Shown: one piece after another, positions 11,750-22,004 of the stretch
How the letters are laid out: the number at the start of each line of letters is the position of its first letter
Numbering within the stretch: the stretch's first letter is position 1
Assembly (NCBI GenBank): GCA_001632435.1
Contig: KV423929.1
Span: forward strand, 186,001-250,000
Direction of reading: 5' to 3'
Source of the DNA: Calocera cornea HHB12733
Taxonomy: Eukaryota; Basidiomycota; Dacrymycetes; Dacrymycetales; Dacrymycetaceae
DNA length: 64,000 nucleotides
Notes under the pieces: generated by a model
What the model saw: the letters and a program-made list of their open reading frames with translations, nothing else
What the model was told of the DNA's origin: nothing
Database searches by the model: none
Made by a program: the position numbers and the translations under genes

Positions 11750-13841
11750 ATGCCGAGGGGCCAAAGGTCCAAGGAGGCGCCGTTCCCATCGCCAGAGACG
11801 AGCTCGAGGCGCAGGAGCGCGACGAACAGCGCGTTTACCGAAGAGCGCGTCTCGTACGCAAGAGTCGACGACGATATGGTCATTTCCCCTCCTCCCGGCC
11901 CGTCTAAACCATCGATCCAGTCTCAACCCGCAAATGGGCACTCTCCATACGTTGGCGCCCGACCGACCGACCGGATATCGGTGCCTGAAACGAGCTCGAC
12001 GTCGCGCGCCTACGAGCCCAGCTTAACTCCTGCCTTATCCGCAAGTCGAGGCTTGGCATATCCCAACGCATCTCCGCCCACCTCGTTTTCCTCCCCAAGT
12101 CGCAATGTATCTCAAGCATATCAGAGTCGATCTATACCCCAACAGCAATTTCCAAATCAGCCATATGTACAACACCGTCGATCGACTCCTTCAACGCCAC
12201 CGGTTCGACTGCCATATCTTCCACCTAGTTCCCGCGGTTCCACTAGTCCCTCTGCAGCACACTCCGTCTTGCCCGGTCCGTCGCGATATGGGGCTACCTC
12301 ATCATCCGACGCTGGGGGTCGACCCGGACATACTCGTTTCTCTGGCCCCGAACTTGCGCCGTTGACTGGACGTGGACCAGCCTCCGCTGGACCGTCCAGG
12401 CCTCGCGACTCCAGTACTCGACTTCCTCCCATCACAACACTGCTGTATTCCAACGACTATACTCCTCCGTCTGTGCCTCCTTCGCTCCCTCGGAAACGTG
12501 TTTCCATCCCGGAGCTCATGAACGATCCACCCACCGCCTCAACCGATTCTCCCTTACAGCCTGTTACCCCAGCATCTGCGCGCCCTGCTCAGCATCAATC
12601 CTCTAAAAAGGATCCCATACGGCCAGAATTCCGGCCCCATGATCCATTCGCGAAGAAGGTTCTTGAAACGGAATTCGAGGATGGCCCACCGGCTCGGTTG
12701 TGGCCACCGATAACAGAAGAAGAACGTCAACATTGGCGTGCCACACGGAGTCAGAAACCGCGCCGATCTAGTACCGCAGCACCTGTTGAACCGCCGATTC
12801 CCGATGAAGGCAATGTATTACCACCTGAAACACCCTCTGCGCCCCCGCGACTAGCCCGGAATATACCATCCATTCCATGGCATCGCGTTGAATACGACTC
12901 CGAATTCCTCCAAGTGGTCAAGCAACGTTTGGCCCTCACCTGGAGACGATTCAAACGACCATCAGAAGACTTCCCACACTTGAGGACTACAGATGGCCTG
13001 CGGTGTGAGTCTCTCGTCCTCTCTGAGAGGTTGAGTAATGGTGGAACCACGTTGCTGATCGTACTCTCCAGTCACGGTCCTGGATGTTTTGCACTATCTG
13101 TACTTCGCACAAAGACATCCCAAGAGTTCAGGTGCTGCGCCACCTCCGCAGGCAGAACCCGGCACCCGAATGCCGTACATCAAACCCGAACCCGATCTCG
13201 ACGATGATCATACCCTCCTGCATTCCCATGATCCTCCGAGACCGCCGAATAAAGACGAATACTTTTTCTGGCTTGGTGCACTCGTTTACCTTCCGCGCGA
13301 CGCAAGACGTCAGCTTGACTTAGCAACATATCCGACTTCGACCCGAAACCTTCAGTACAACCCTGCTCAGCGACGGCAACCACATGAGCTCCTCCGCGAA
13401 TCATTACTGATGTGGTGTTTTGACATCCTGGTCAGAGCAGATCTCAGTGATAGAGCTCTTACCGCGATAATCGTATACTTGGTTTGCCTGGAGCCTGCGA
13501 TTCGGGAAGATCTTGCTCAAGCGGTGCACACGAAAGCAATGCGAATTCGGTCTCCACCGCTGTCCTCTTGCCAGATCGCCTTGGTCGCATGCTGTTCCCT
13601 GGCCACCAAGTTCGAGGAGGAGAAGCCTTATTCGCTGAAAGCGTGGTCTCGTATAACGACTTTGACTCTACTTGATCTGCTCGAATGCGAACAACACATC
13701 TTCAGCACGCTGAAGTGGAATGCCTGGTCGCTGTCACTCGTGAAGGGCATTTTTGGCATAACGTTGCAGTATCCGACCGACGACCTGCCTCCTCTTCCTT
13801 CGGACATTCCTCCAGTGAAGCAGGAAGAGCCGGCTCAATGA
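11750..13841 (+). CDS. Second PCL/PHO80-type cyclin
   Basis: Predicted join(11750-13004, 13072-13841), 674 residues, with a 67-nt intron (GTGAGT...CCAG) joining LRTTDGLR to FTVLDVLHY in frame. Residues 1-400 are a long Ser/Pro/Arg-rich region with many SP and TP sites, expected CDK or MAP-kinase targets. The cyclin box is at about residues 520-645, with LVACCSLATKFEEEKPYSLK and STLKWNAW. These match the same positions in the cyclin at 4473 (LASKFLGEKVYSMKAW, ALKWDLW), so the two genes are paralogues. It probably binds a Pho85- or Cdk5-like kinase. The long tail and the intron placed ahead of the box distinguish it from the first copy. Confidence 0.8.
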
Positions 13842-15576
13842 CCATACTCACAACGATCTGCCGAGCATCGGCCGATCAACAGCTCTGGATCATTGCTAGT
13901 GGCGGTGGTGTTTGGAACCCTCTTTAGTTCTCCCGGAAGTGATGCATGAGTGGTTCTCCACATCACGCCCTTTGGGCTGTCTTCCCTTGTATTCTGTCAG
14001 AATCTACTGCGATACGTACTGGCACCACGGTGATTTATCGACCTGGTCAAAACGGTTGTCTGCTGCATCATTCGTCATTACGCATCATCGAACTTGCAGC
14101 CCCCGCATCAGATACTGAATACAGCAATTTCAGCTGCGTACAGACAGTCCTGATGGTGCCCTATCCTTCTGCCGTGGGAAACATAGCGAGCACTCATTGA
14201 GGGGGGGGTTACCAGTTCATCGACGAAAGCTCGAATTGTAAGCTGCTTCCGTGGTAGTGCGTGTGACTACTCTACTCCAGGGGAGTTGACAATCATGTTG
14301 TTGTCCAGGACGAATGAAAAAGTGTATTGCCTACCACGGTTGACAAGACACAGTACAGTGCATCAGTAATCGACGCCACGCACCGGGCCGCTTGCCCAGC
14401 AGCGCACATCACCAATTTCGACGGGCGCTACGGCTAAGTCATCCTCCGCCCCCCGGCCGTCCGCGAGGTTAAATCTCGCACCTTTCCTTTGTCGCGCACA
14501 CGTATTAATGCGCAAGCGAGCGGAAGCATGATCCCACGCGACTCGGGAGTCAGGAGCGGGTGGTGGAGGGAGGGAGCCTGACGTGTGGAACTGTTCACGC
14601 CCCGGCCCTTGCGTTCACGTGGTGAAGCGAGCTCACCGGGGGGGCATACTGTGTAAGAAACCCAGGGGCGTGACTTTCAGTACATTAACAATGCTCAACT
14701 CCTCGTGCCAGATCGCCGCCACGACCAGCCGAATTCCGTCAACGAATACACACGGTGTTACTAAATGGCTGACAAAGTCCCCACGCACGCGAATGCACGC
14801 ACGAACAGACACAGCCTGATTCTTCAAAGCGATTTCATTGTTATTATATAAACATCACGATTCACGCCAAGGAATTTTTTTGGGGTTTAATCATTTTAAA
14901 GACTTTCCAGTTGCGCCTTCGTGGCGATCAACCGCTGGACGGAGGTGTGGTGCGCGAGACGCTAGTCCCGTTCATCGGCCGGCTTGCAGTCCCCATCCGC
15001 CTTTGGCGGTTCTGGGCGCCAAGCGCTGTCTGGCCTGGGAGACTATCTACAAATACAATTACAAGCCTCGGCCCTTTCCTCCCTGGACCCGCGGCGCGCT
15101 GCTGCACACGGAGTTTGGGACGGGCACGAGAGGCACATTCGATCTTTCGAGGCAGAAGTAGCAGAACGCAAAAGATGAGAACGCGGTCATCGAGGAGAAA
15201 GAGAAGCAGGCAGGAGTAGCAACAAAGAATATTAGGACTACATTGTAGTGCTTGACGCGGCGCGTCGTGAGCTGGAGTGGATTCGATTTGGGTTTGGATT
15301 TGATTGTGGTGTGTGGTGCCGTCGCAGTCGTGATGTGGTGCTGGTGTGGTGCGTCGAAGTGGTGCGGGTGCAGGGGCAGTGGAGGAGGTGGCGTCGAGAG
15401 ACTTTTAGAATCGGAGACCGATAGACCAGAAATAATAGGGAAATTGGGAACAGGCGAGAAGGCGCGCGAGTGGGGCGTCCGCGGCATTCGTCATCGTCGT
15501 CTTGGGTCTCCATCGTCAACCCTGCGCTCCGCTTCGTACGTGCTGCGGCACGGGACTGGGCATGCGAGTTGCGCAT
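13842..15576. other. Intergenic between convergent genes, no gene seen
   Basis: Lies between the 3' ends of the cyclin (plus) and the bZIP (minus). It holds both 3' UTRs and no recognisable gene. A lower-GC patch with TTATTATATAAAC lies near 14840. Confidence 0.5.
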
Positions 15577-16827
15577 TTACAGCCCGTCGGGGTACCTGAG
15601 CTCCTTGAGGAGGCGGATCTCGACATCGCGTTCGCGGATCTGGCGTTCCAGATCGGCGATGCGGCTTTCGCGATCGGCGATGGTGTGCTCGAGCTCGTCG
15701 GTGTATGCGGCCTTCCTCGCGCGGCTCTTGCGCGCGGCGAGGGTGTTCTTGGCACGCTTGAGCGCGACCTTGTCCTTGATGTTCTTGACGAGCTCGGCGA
15801 TCTCCTCATCGTCTCCGCTCTCCTCCTCCTCTTCGTCGTCGGCCTCGAGCTTGCGCTTGAGGCTCGTCGCCTTCGCAGCCGGGAGGACCTTCTCGAAGCC
15901 CTTAGGCAGGGGCTTGGCGGCGGTGCGGCTGGGCCCGTTGTAGTTGCGGGGCTGGATGGGCGCGTCGAGCGGGATGCGGCGGCGGGACTTGGCCGCGCGG
16001 TTGGGCAGCGCGCGGATCGGACGACCGTCCTCGTCCTCGAGGTCGGGCTCCGTCTTGATCTCGATGTCAAGGGCCGGGGAGGCGGAGGAGTCGTCCTCCG
16101 GCGGGCCGGGGGCAGCGTTGCCCATCATAGGCGTGCCGGTGGATGTCGGGTTCGCGGTGGGTTCAGCCGACGGCTGGACGGAGGGGTTGCTGGCGGAGGA
16201 GTAATTGCCGCCTCCGGCGAGCTCGCTCGTGATGGGGGATGGGACGGGTAGGTCGAACGCGCTGGGCGGGACGTAGGTAGGGGTGCTGTCCCTCCAGATC
16301 TCGTCGGGGGTAATAGTGACTGGCTGTTCGATGGATTCGAGCGTCGCACCAGACGGGTACAACTGGGAGAGATACAGTTGAAGTTGCGAGGCGAGGGAGG
16401 ACGAGTCAGTGACACCTGGAATGTAAGGGAGCCAGGGGCCCCCGAGGTGAGTCATACTGTCGTCTGAAGAGCATCCGCTCTCGCACGGCGACGTACCCTG
16501 GCCCGCGCTTGTTCCAGAAGCATCCACGATGCCCGTGCTCTCCGAATCGCTCAAAAACGACAGGTCGAAGATGTCGTCGAGCGTCATCTCCCCCGCTTGC
16601 GGGGCCTCGTGGCCAGCGCGCATGTCGGCGTACGACCCGAACAGGCTGGCCAGCTCCGACTTGACGGCCGTGCTGGCTGGCGCCTGCTCATCTGGCGAGG
16701 TCGGGGAGGATGTTTGCTGCTGTTGCTGACCGAATCCGCCGAGGGTGATGCCCGCCTGAGCCCATTGTGCCGTCGAGTGCGTGAGGGTGTTGTTGTAGTT
16801 GAAGAACGAGTTGGCGTATTGCGACAT
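15577..16827 (-). CDS. Gcn4/Cpc1-like bZIP transcription factor
   Basis: Intronless frame of 416 residues. The C-terminal 64 residues are a bZIP. The basic region LKRAKNTLAARKSRARK closely follows the yeast Gcn4 pattern (KRA+NT-AAR+SRARK), with N-x7-R intact and a zipper in DELEHTIADRESRIADLERQI. An acidic DDEEEEESGDDEE tract precedes it, and hydrophobic-acidic patches (MTLDDIFDLSFLSD) resemble an activation domain. By homology it would activate amino-acid biosynthesis genes under starvation. It is transcribed toward the second cyclin. The leader has upstream ATGs and a TGACTC site (see the regulatory entry). The Gcn4 assignment rests on the basic region only. Confidence 0.75.
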   Translation of the reverse strand: MSQYANSFFNYNNTLTHSTAQWAQAGITLGGFGQQQQQTSSPTSPDEQAPASTAVKSELASLFGSYADMRAGHEAPQAGEMTLDDIFDLSFLSDSESTGIVDASGTSAGQGTSPCESGCSSDDSMTHLGGPWLPYIPGVTDSSSLASQLQLYLSQLYPSGATLESIEQPVTITPDEIWRDSTPTYVPPSAFDLPVPSPITSELAGGGNYSSASNPSVQPSAEPTANPTSTGTPMMGNAAPGPPEDDSSASPALDIEIKTEPDLEDEDGRPIRALPNRAAKSRRRIPLDAPIQPRNYNGPSRTAAKPLPKGFEKVLPAAKATSLKRKLEADDEEEEESGDDEEIAELVKNIKDKVALKRAKNTLAARKSRARKAAYTDELEHTIADRESRIADLERQIRERDVEIRLLKELRYPDGL

Positions 16828-17273
16828 CCAATGAGTCGGGGCTGGCTGTGTGCGCGGCTGCGAGTGCGTGTGGGATGAGTCGAGCGATGTCGATCGACGA
16901 TGTGTGGCACTCGAGGGGTATAGGGGGAGGAGTCAGAGGGCGGCGGGGGGGGATGGGATGGTGGTCGAGCAAAACGCTCCTGAGGGCCTGACGGGGCCGC
17001 GTCGCGGCTTTCATGTAGTCAGCCGCGCGCCCTCGGCCCAGATGACTCCCCAGTAACCCTGGCGGACCCAGTTCTGCACCGCCCCACTACCATCGGTAAA
17101 ACCCTCCCGCTATGGTAGCAGGGGTCCCTGTGACTGCTATGGCGGCTATGGACATGTTGGCAAGGTCCGTTCTAGCTGCAAAGAGTAATGAAGTCAAGGC
17201 TGATGGATGATCACAGGGTGGTCATGTGGTTCTTGGGGCAGTGTGCAGACATCTAAGCCCTTCTTAAAGTCAT
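16828..17273 (-). promoter_or_regulatory. Leader/promoter of the Gcn4-like gene with upstream ORFs and a GCRE
   Basis: On the minus strand an ATG at 17014 opens a 108-codon frame ending at 16688, inside and out of frame with the main CDS, so it would hinder initiation at 16827. Further up, an ATG at 17273 opens a six-codon uORF ending at 17253. A TGACTC core (Gcn4-type response element) is at 17043-17048. Upstream-ORF control and autoregulation are known for GCN4 and cpc-1. Whether this leader reaches 17273 is unknown, and a 6-bp site can occur by chance. Confidence 0.35.
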
Positions 17274-18798
17274 GAATAGTGTGCATGGCGGCGCTATGTA
17301 GAGGGGGGGAAGGCTATGAGTGCTAGGACCCCTATGAGTGCTACATAGCCACATATAGCTAGGTGTGCTTTTACCGATGACGCTTGCGTAAGCTGCAAAG
17401 CCCCCCCCCCCCGCGCATGCGCCCGTCCACGCGCCCGCCCTACCGCCGCCGCCGTCATTTTCCCGCTGGCTTTGGGCGCGCATGGTTCTTACGGCCTGGT
17501 CGTGCAGCGAAATTTATCGCCGAGGTGCGCACTCGCCGCGTGGACCCTGCCAGCACGCCGGCCGGAGCCGAGCAGACTTAGTCCGTGCCGCGCCGCAGCA
17601 GTCGCGGCTTCGCGGCTGCGGCTGCCAGCACTCACTCGATCGACGCCGCGCCTGTACCAGTACCATTGCTGTCATTTAATGAACCTCCTGTCTTGATTGT
17701 CTTCTGCTGTCTTTCTCCTAGTGCATCACAGGCAATAGTTGCAGGAGATGCTGACTAGCTTACCGTGACCTTCACACAGGTCTTCCAAAAAGAGCCGCCC
17801 AAACAAACAAGCAGCCACCCAAACAAACGCCCCTTATGCCCCAGCCATATGTGTGTAGGCTTGTCTGGTCGGTTGCTAGACCTGACTGGCAGCAAGCACG
17901 CTTCCTTCGCATCCATGCTGGACACAATAAAGCACATCTGTGGCGCCCCAGCACTGTACATGCTCACTGCTCGGCGGTCCGACCCCGCAGGCCCAAGTTC
18001 TTGTCGGTGCCGCAGTGTGCCACTCCTTGGCTGAGCCGCCCCCGCCGCCGAGGCCCTTCGCCTTTTGTCCTCTTGGGACATATTTGCCCGCGCCTATGGG
18101 CATGCGTGTCCCTCGGCAGCAATGCCGGAGTCCGGCCAGTGCTGGCCGAGACGCGTGAGGCAGCCTCGAGGTGGCCGAGACGCATGTCGATGATATTGTT
18201 AGCGGCGAGCTTGCTATCGGGGACAGAAGGCGGGAATGCGGAAGCGCCGCGGGGCAAGGGCCGGAAGCGAGGCGGCCGCAGGGGATCGATCTCGCGCGGC
18301 AGCCTGGGATGCGATAACGTGCACTGTGTGCATCACCGCCCGTGAATCCCTTCCCGAAATAGCGTGGTAATGTTCTGTTCTCCGCCGCTCCCCGCGCACA
18401 TGAGCGTCGTCAAAAGTGTCCAATGCACTCCCGATGCCACGGGCTGCAGAGGGCGGATGGGGGATGACGCCCGCCCCGCGCATCACGCCCCCACGCGGGA
18501 CACGCGGATGACGTAGCGCTTTCGTCAGGGCGCATGTTTACGCCCCGGCACTGAATGAGACCCCTACGGCACGAATGCTGAGCACTTTGCACCCTGGCAG
18601 CGGCGGGCGATGGGACGGGGAGCGAACAAGACGCATCGGGCAGCGACGAAGCCCGCTTAGCGTCTCTTAAAAAGGGAGACCGGCCCCCCACCCCGCCGCC
18701 GCCGCTCCAGGGACATATAAGCCCAAGCCCGCCCGCCCCCTGCACCCTTCCCTCCGTTCACGACCCACGAACCCCCCCGCAACAGCACCACATCGACA
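17274..18798. other. Intergenic, no gene seen
   Basis: Upstream flanks of the bZIP (minus) and SUR7-like gene (plus). A 12-bp direct repeat CTATGAGTGCTA occurs at 17314-17325 and 17332-17343. The largest open frame (17836-18345) has no recognisable features. Confidence 0.45.
18716..18721 (+). promoter_or_regulatory. TATA-like element of the SUR7/PalI gene
   Basis: CATATAAG, with TATAAG 78 bp before the ATG at 18799, followed by a C-rich leader. Confidence 0.4.
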
Positions 18799-19614
18799 AT
18801 GGCACGGTGAGCCCTACAGCGTCCCCCTCCCCCCGCGCCCATGCTGACGTAGCACCCCCGCAGCGTATTCTGCATCCCAGGGATCATCCTCCTCCTCTTC
18901 GCCCTCGCCCTCTCCATCCTCGTCACAATCTCCCTCCCCTCCATCCACCCATTCGACATCGCCCGCGTCGACTTCCACGACGGTCTCGGCACAATCTCCA
19001 ACGCACCCAACAATGTACAGGGCGAGTTCAGGTTCGGCATATGGGGTTACTGCTACCAGACCGCCACCACATCCGGCTTCAACTGCCTCCACACAGGCCA
19101 CGCCTACTCGGTCACCTTCGCTAACCAGGCCGGCGGGAGCGAGACCGTCGGCGCGAGCTGGACACGCGGGCTCGCAGTGCACGCCGTAGCCTGCGTCGTC
19201 GTCGGCATCGCCTTCCTCCTCTCCTTCAGCGAGCACGTTACGGTCACCTTGTGAGTGCCTCCCGTACCTCTAGGGCCTGTCCGTCTTGCTAACGTCCCAC
19301 ACAGGATCGCCTCCCTGGTCTCCTTCCTCGCCGCGCTCCTGACGCTCATCGCCTTCGCCTGCGACATTGCCCTCTTCGCGTGGGTCAAGCACCAGATGTC
19401 CAACCTCGACATCTCCGAGTCCACCTACCCAGGGCCGGCCTTCTGGATGACCCTCGTCACCTTCATCCTCCTCCTCCTCGCCGGGTGCACAGTCTGCTTC
19501 GGACACCGCAGGGAGCGATCCGCCCGTGGGGGCGGCGACCCGGGGTACACGATGGGCCGCGTGCCGTGGTGGCGCAGGCAGCAGACAAAGATCCGCCCTA
19601 CCGCGGTGGCCTAA
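18799..19614 (+). CDS. SUR7/PalI family tetraspan membrane protein
   Basis: Predicted join(18799-18806, 18864-19250, 19305-19614), 234 residues. The first exon is only 8 nt (ATG GCA CG), followed by introns of 57 and 54 nt with good GT/AG borders. Four hydrophobic segments are visible: residues 4-27, about 105-130, about 133-155 and about 175-195. The loop after the first segment has the family signature around RFGIWGYCYQTATTSGFNC, with two spaced cysteines. SUR7/PalI/Rim9 proteins sit in the plasma membrane, in eisosome patches or in the pH-sensing Rim pathway. Sequence alone does not separate these roles. The C-terminus is short and basic. A MITE-like element lies 104 bp downstream. Confidence 0.75.
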
Positions 19615-19718
19615 GCCCGCTTCCCGCCCTGCCCCGGCGTTCCCGTGGCCTGCTACCGGCGCCGCTCGCTCTTCCCTTGCCCGCCTGCTTCCGTCCCGAG
19701 AGGACACGATATCACATA

Positions 19719-19812
19719 ACGTAGATTATCACCTCACGGATCAACTCAGCTCGCGGATCACCCGCATAGCCACACATGCTCGTTATTTTGTGCGCGCAAT
19801 TTCTCCGTCAAC
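19719..19812 (+). repeat. Left terminal inverted repeat of the MITE
   Basis: Begins ACGTAGATTATCACCTCACG directly after a TA, and matches the reverse complement of 20389-20482 at 90 of 94 bases with no gaps. Confidence 0.9.
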
Positions 19813-20388
19813 ACAATGCCTGGTGCATTCCAGAAAAAGCAAGGGCTTTAGGAGGGCCAGATGCTTCATTTTGATGTTTTGATCCATTGCTTTTGTGTTG
19901 TTCCTAAGGCCTGTATGACTCCAGTTATGACTGCACAGCCGCAATTGTAGAATCTCGCTTCTATGGCAGATATCTCATGCAACAATGCCAATCTATCCTA
20001 TTCAGAGTACAAGGTACTTATTTAGTGCATGATCAAGCTGGGTGCTGCAGGGATTTTGATGGATCAGCCTGGTTGTGGAGATCTGCCAATCAGGGGTGGG
20101 CAGGGGTCATTTTTAGTCATAACTCCAATACCAGGTCTCTCCAGCCAAATCCCTCTTGCACATAGCTAATCCATATACTGAACAGCTGCCTTGCACTCTG
20201 GAGTAGCCAGATCAGCAGTGTTGCACCAGCTATCAGTCTTAGAAGCAAGATTGCACATATGTGGCTGTGTAGCACACAACAGGTCATAAAAGCCTTAGGA
20301 GTAAGATAAAGGGCTAGCCTAAAAGATAAACTCAATGCCTCTAGTCCCTCTGCAGCCCTTGGTACTTTCTGGGAAGCATTTGCATCAT

Positions 20389-20482
20389 GTTGACAGAGAA
20401 ATTGCGCGCACAAAATAACGAGCATGTGTGGCTGTGCGGGTGATCCGCAAGGTGAGTTGATCCGTGAGGTGATAATCTACGT
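20389..20482 (-). repeat. Right terminal inverted repeat of the MITE
   Basis: Ends GGTGATAATCTACGT directly before a TA. It is the inverted partner of 19719-19812; three of the four differences are transitions. Confidence 0.9.
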
Positions 20483-20854
20483 TAGCATACACGGCGTTTT
20501 ACCACTTCTACACTTACTCGCCTCCCGCTCGTCGTCATAATGTACTGCCCACCTCCTGGCAGCAGGCCGGCGAGCGGGGCGTACGACCGACACTCTTAAT
20601 GACGAAATGCCATTGTCATGGTTTTCATTTTACATAATGCGCCGTACCCCGTTCCTGCGTGAGCTTCAGCATCAGCTTCCCTCAGAGACAGGCTCCAGCC
20701 TAGAGAGGGTGGAACTCACCTGCGCCTACTGTACGGCCGGCAAGTACCCATGCGTGTTCAACTGCTGTCGAAGAGCCCCACCCGCCTGAGTACAGTACCC
20801 AGGAGTCGAGCCCGGCAGGCCCGCGCCAAGCAGTAGGTCGAATGCCCTCCAGCT

Positions 20855-21052
20855 TCAGCGGACTGCGGAATGCCACGGCTCGCACGGGCGCCCGCCGCAC
20901 CACGCGTCCGGGGGCCCCGGCGGCGGCGGGGGCGGCACGACCGCGGCAGGCTGAGCTGAAGCGGGCCCGGGGAGCGCGACGGCGACGAGCGTGAGCGTGA
21001 GCGTGAGCGTGACGGGGAGGGCGAGGGCGATGACTCGGAAGTGCCAGTGCAT
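20855..21052 (-). CDS. Putative secreted DAWC-motif peptide 3
   Basis: Single-exon minus-strand frame of 65 residues. The hydrophobic segment (residues 6-27) contains a LTLTLTLT run encoded by a CTCACG hexamer repeat and ends in an A-S-A cleavage context near residue 33. A proline-rich linker (PPPPPPGPP) precedes the core DAWCGGRPC, with cysteines 52 and 57, and the protein ends EPWHSAVR. The core is residue-for-residue the same as that of the gene at 2517 but uses different codons. A candidate 65-nt 3' UTR intron (20719-20655, GTGAGTTC...GCAG) parallels the 66-nt one of the gene at 2517, which also starts GTGAGTTC. A degenerate second copy of the core-coding DNA may lie at 20731-20760. Function unknown. 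Confidence 0.6.
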   Translation of the reverse strand: MHWHFRVIALALPVTLTLTLTLVAVALPGPASAQPAAVVPPPPPPGPPDAWCGGRPCEPWHSAVR

Positions 21053-22004
21053 GCTATACGGTACTGTACTGTCGTAGTGTCTCGTCTCGACTCGTCCACT
21101 TGGTGTGGCGCTAAGTTGCTGAGTGAGTCACGGTCGTGCACGTGCCGGGCGCTGGGTGTGCGGATTGTGAATTGCGAAAAGGCGCAGTGATGGTTCCACT
21201 GGTAGGCTGCCAACCGCCGTCTTTGTGTAGTAGTATTACAGGCTCTGGCAGTGGCCTTTATCTACCGCCGCCCGCCGGCGATGGCCAGGAATCAGCCTGA
21301 GGACGGGCGTTCAAGCTCGTGATGTCATCATTCGCGTCCTCGAGTCGCATTCGGGCCCGGGGGTGTCACGGTTCTACGGCCACTGAGTCGCAGAGCTGGT
21401 GGATCCCGGCGCTCCTCGGATGGATCCTTGTTCTCCATATACTCCATAGGCTGATCTTACTGGACGATCAGCGGAGTTGACGACTCGCGCTCGGACGCTC
21501 GTTTCCAACCGCAGTAGGGCACTTGCCAGCTGCTCTGACAATCGGATCCGGACCGCAAGCCTCAGCGCTGCGGTTCTGGCGGCGCGAGGGCAATATACGG
21601 CTACGGCAACTAACGGCAGGACATCATGATGCCCAGATTCAGAGTGTGCCCAACAGTACTTCTGATGCATCATTTCCTTTGCTCCGCTCGCCCGCACTCC
21701 ATACTGCACTGGCATAGCCTGTTCAGCATATAGTACGTATTGCATGGTCACAGTGTAACGTCACTTAGCGTACTGCATTTGGGTCGCCGCGCCGGGTTCT
21801 CCCCACGCGGGCGATGGCGTCGTCACAGGCTGGCAGCTGAGCTGAGCTGACTGACGGCGTGCACGCTCAGGCTGGTCAGCAGCCAAGCGGCGCAGACCGT
21901 CCTCGCTCATACAGTACATGCGCATCTCATTCTCCTTCATATCCCATCTCTTTCCCATCCGGCCACCCACCCCCGTTCTCCGACCACTGCAGCAGTACCG
22001 AGCC
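21053..22004. other. Intergenic, no gene seen
   Basis: Shared upstream region of the peptide gene (minus) and the CinA-like gene (plus). Short frames only. Confidence 0.5.

Larger units (their letters stand above)
19719..20482. mobile_element. MITE-like element with 94-bp terminal inverted repeats
   Basis: A 764-bp segment bounded by inverted repeats 19719-19812 and 20389-20482 that differ at only 4 of 94 positions. It is flanked on both sides by TA (19717-18 and 20483-84), the target duplication of Tc1/mariner-like transposons. The inner flanks (about 19813-19880 and 20320-20388) continue as a more degenerate inverted repeat. The interior is clearly more AT-rich than its surroundings and has no transposase frame, so the element is non-autonomous. 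It sits between the SUR7-like gene and the third DAWC peptide gene, which converge on it. Confidence 0.85.

Noticed and set aside
20607..20789. Plus-strand frame ending CAYCTAGKYPCVFNCC, resembling a cysteine-rich peptide
   Set aside because: No signal peptide. It lies antisense to the 3' region of DAWC gene 3, where the minus strand gives a better explanation (3' UTR intron and a possible decayed core copy).
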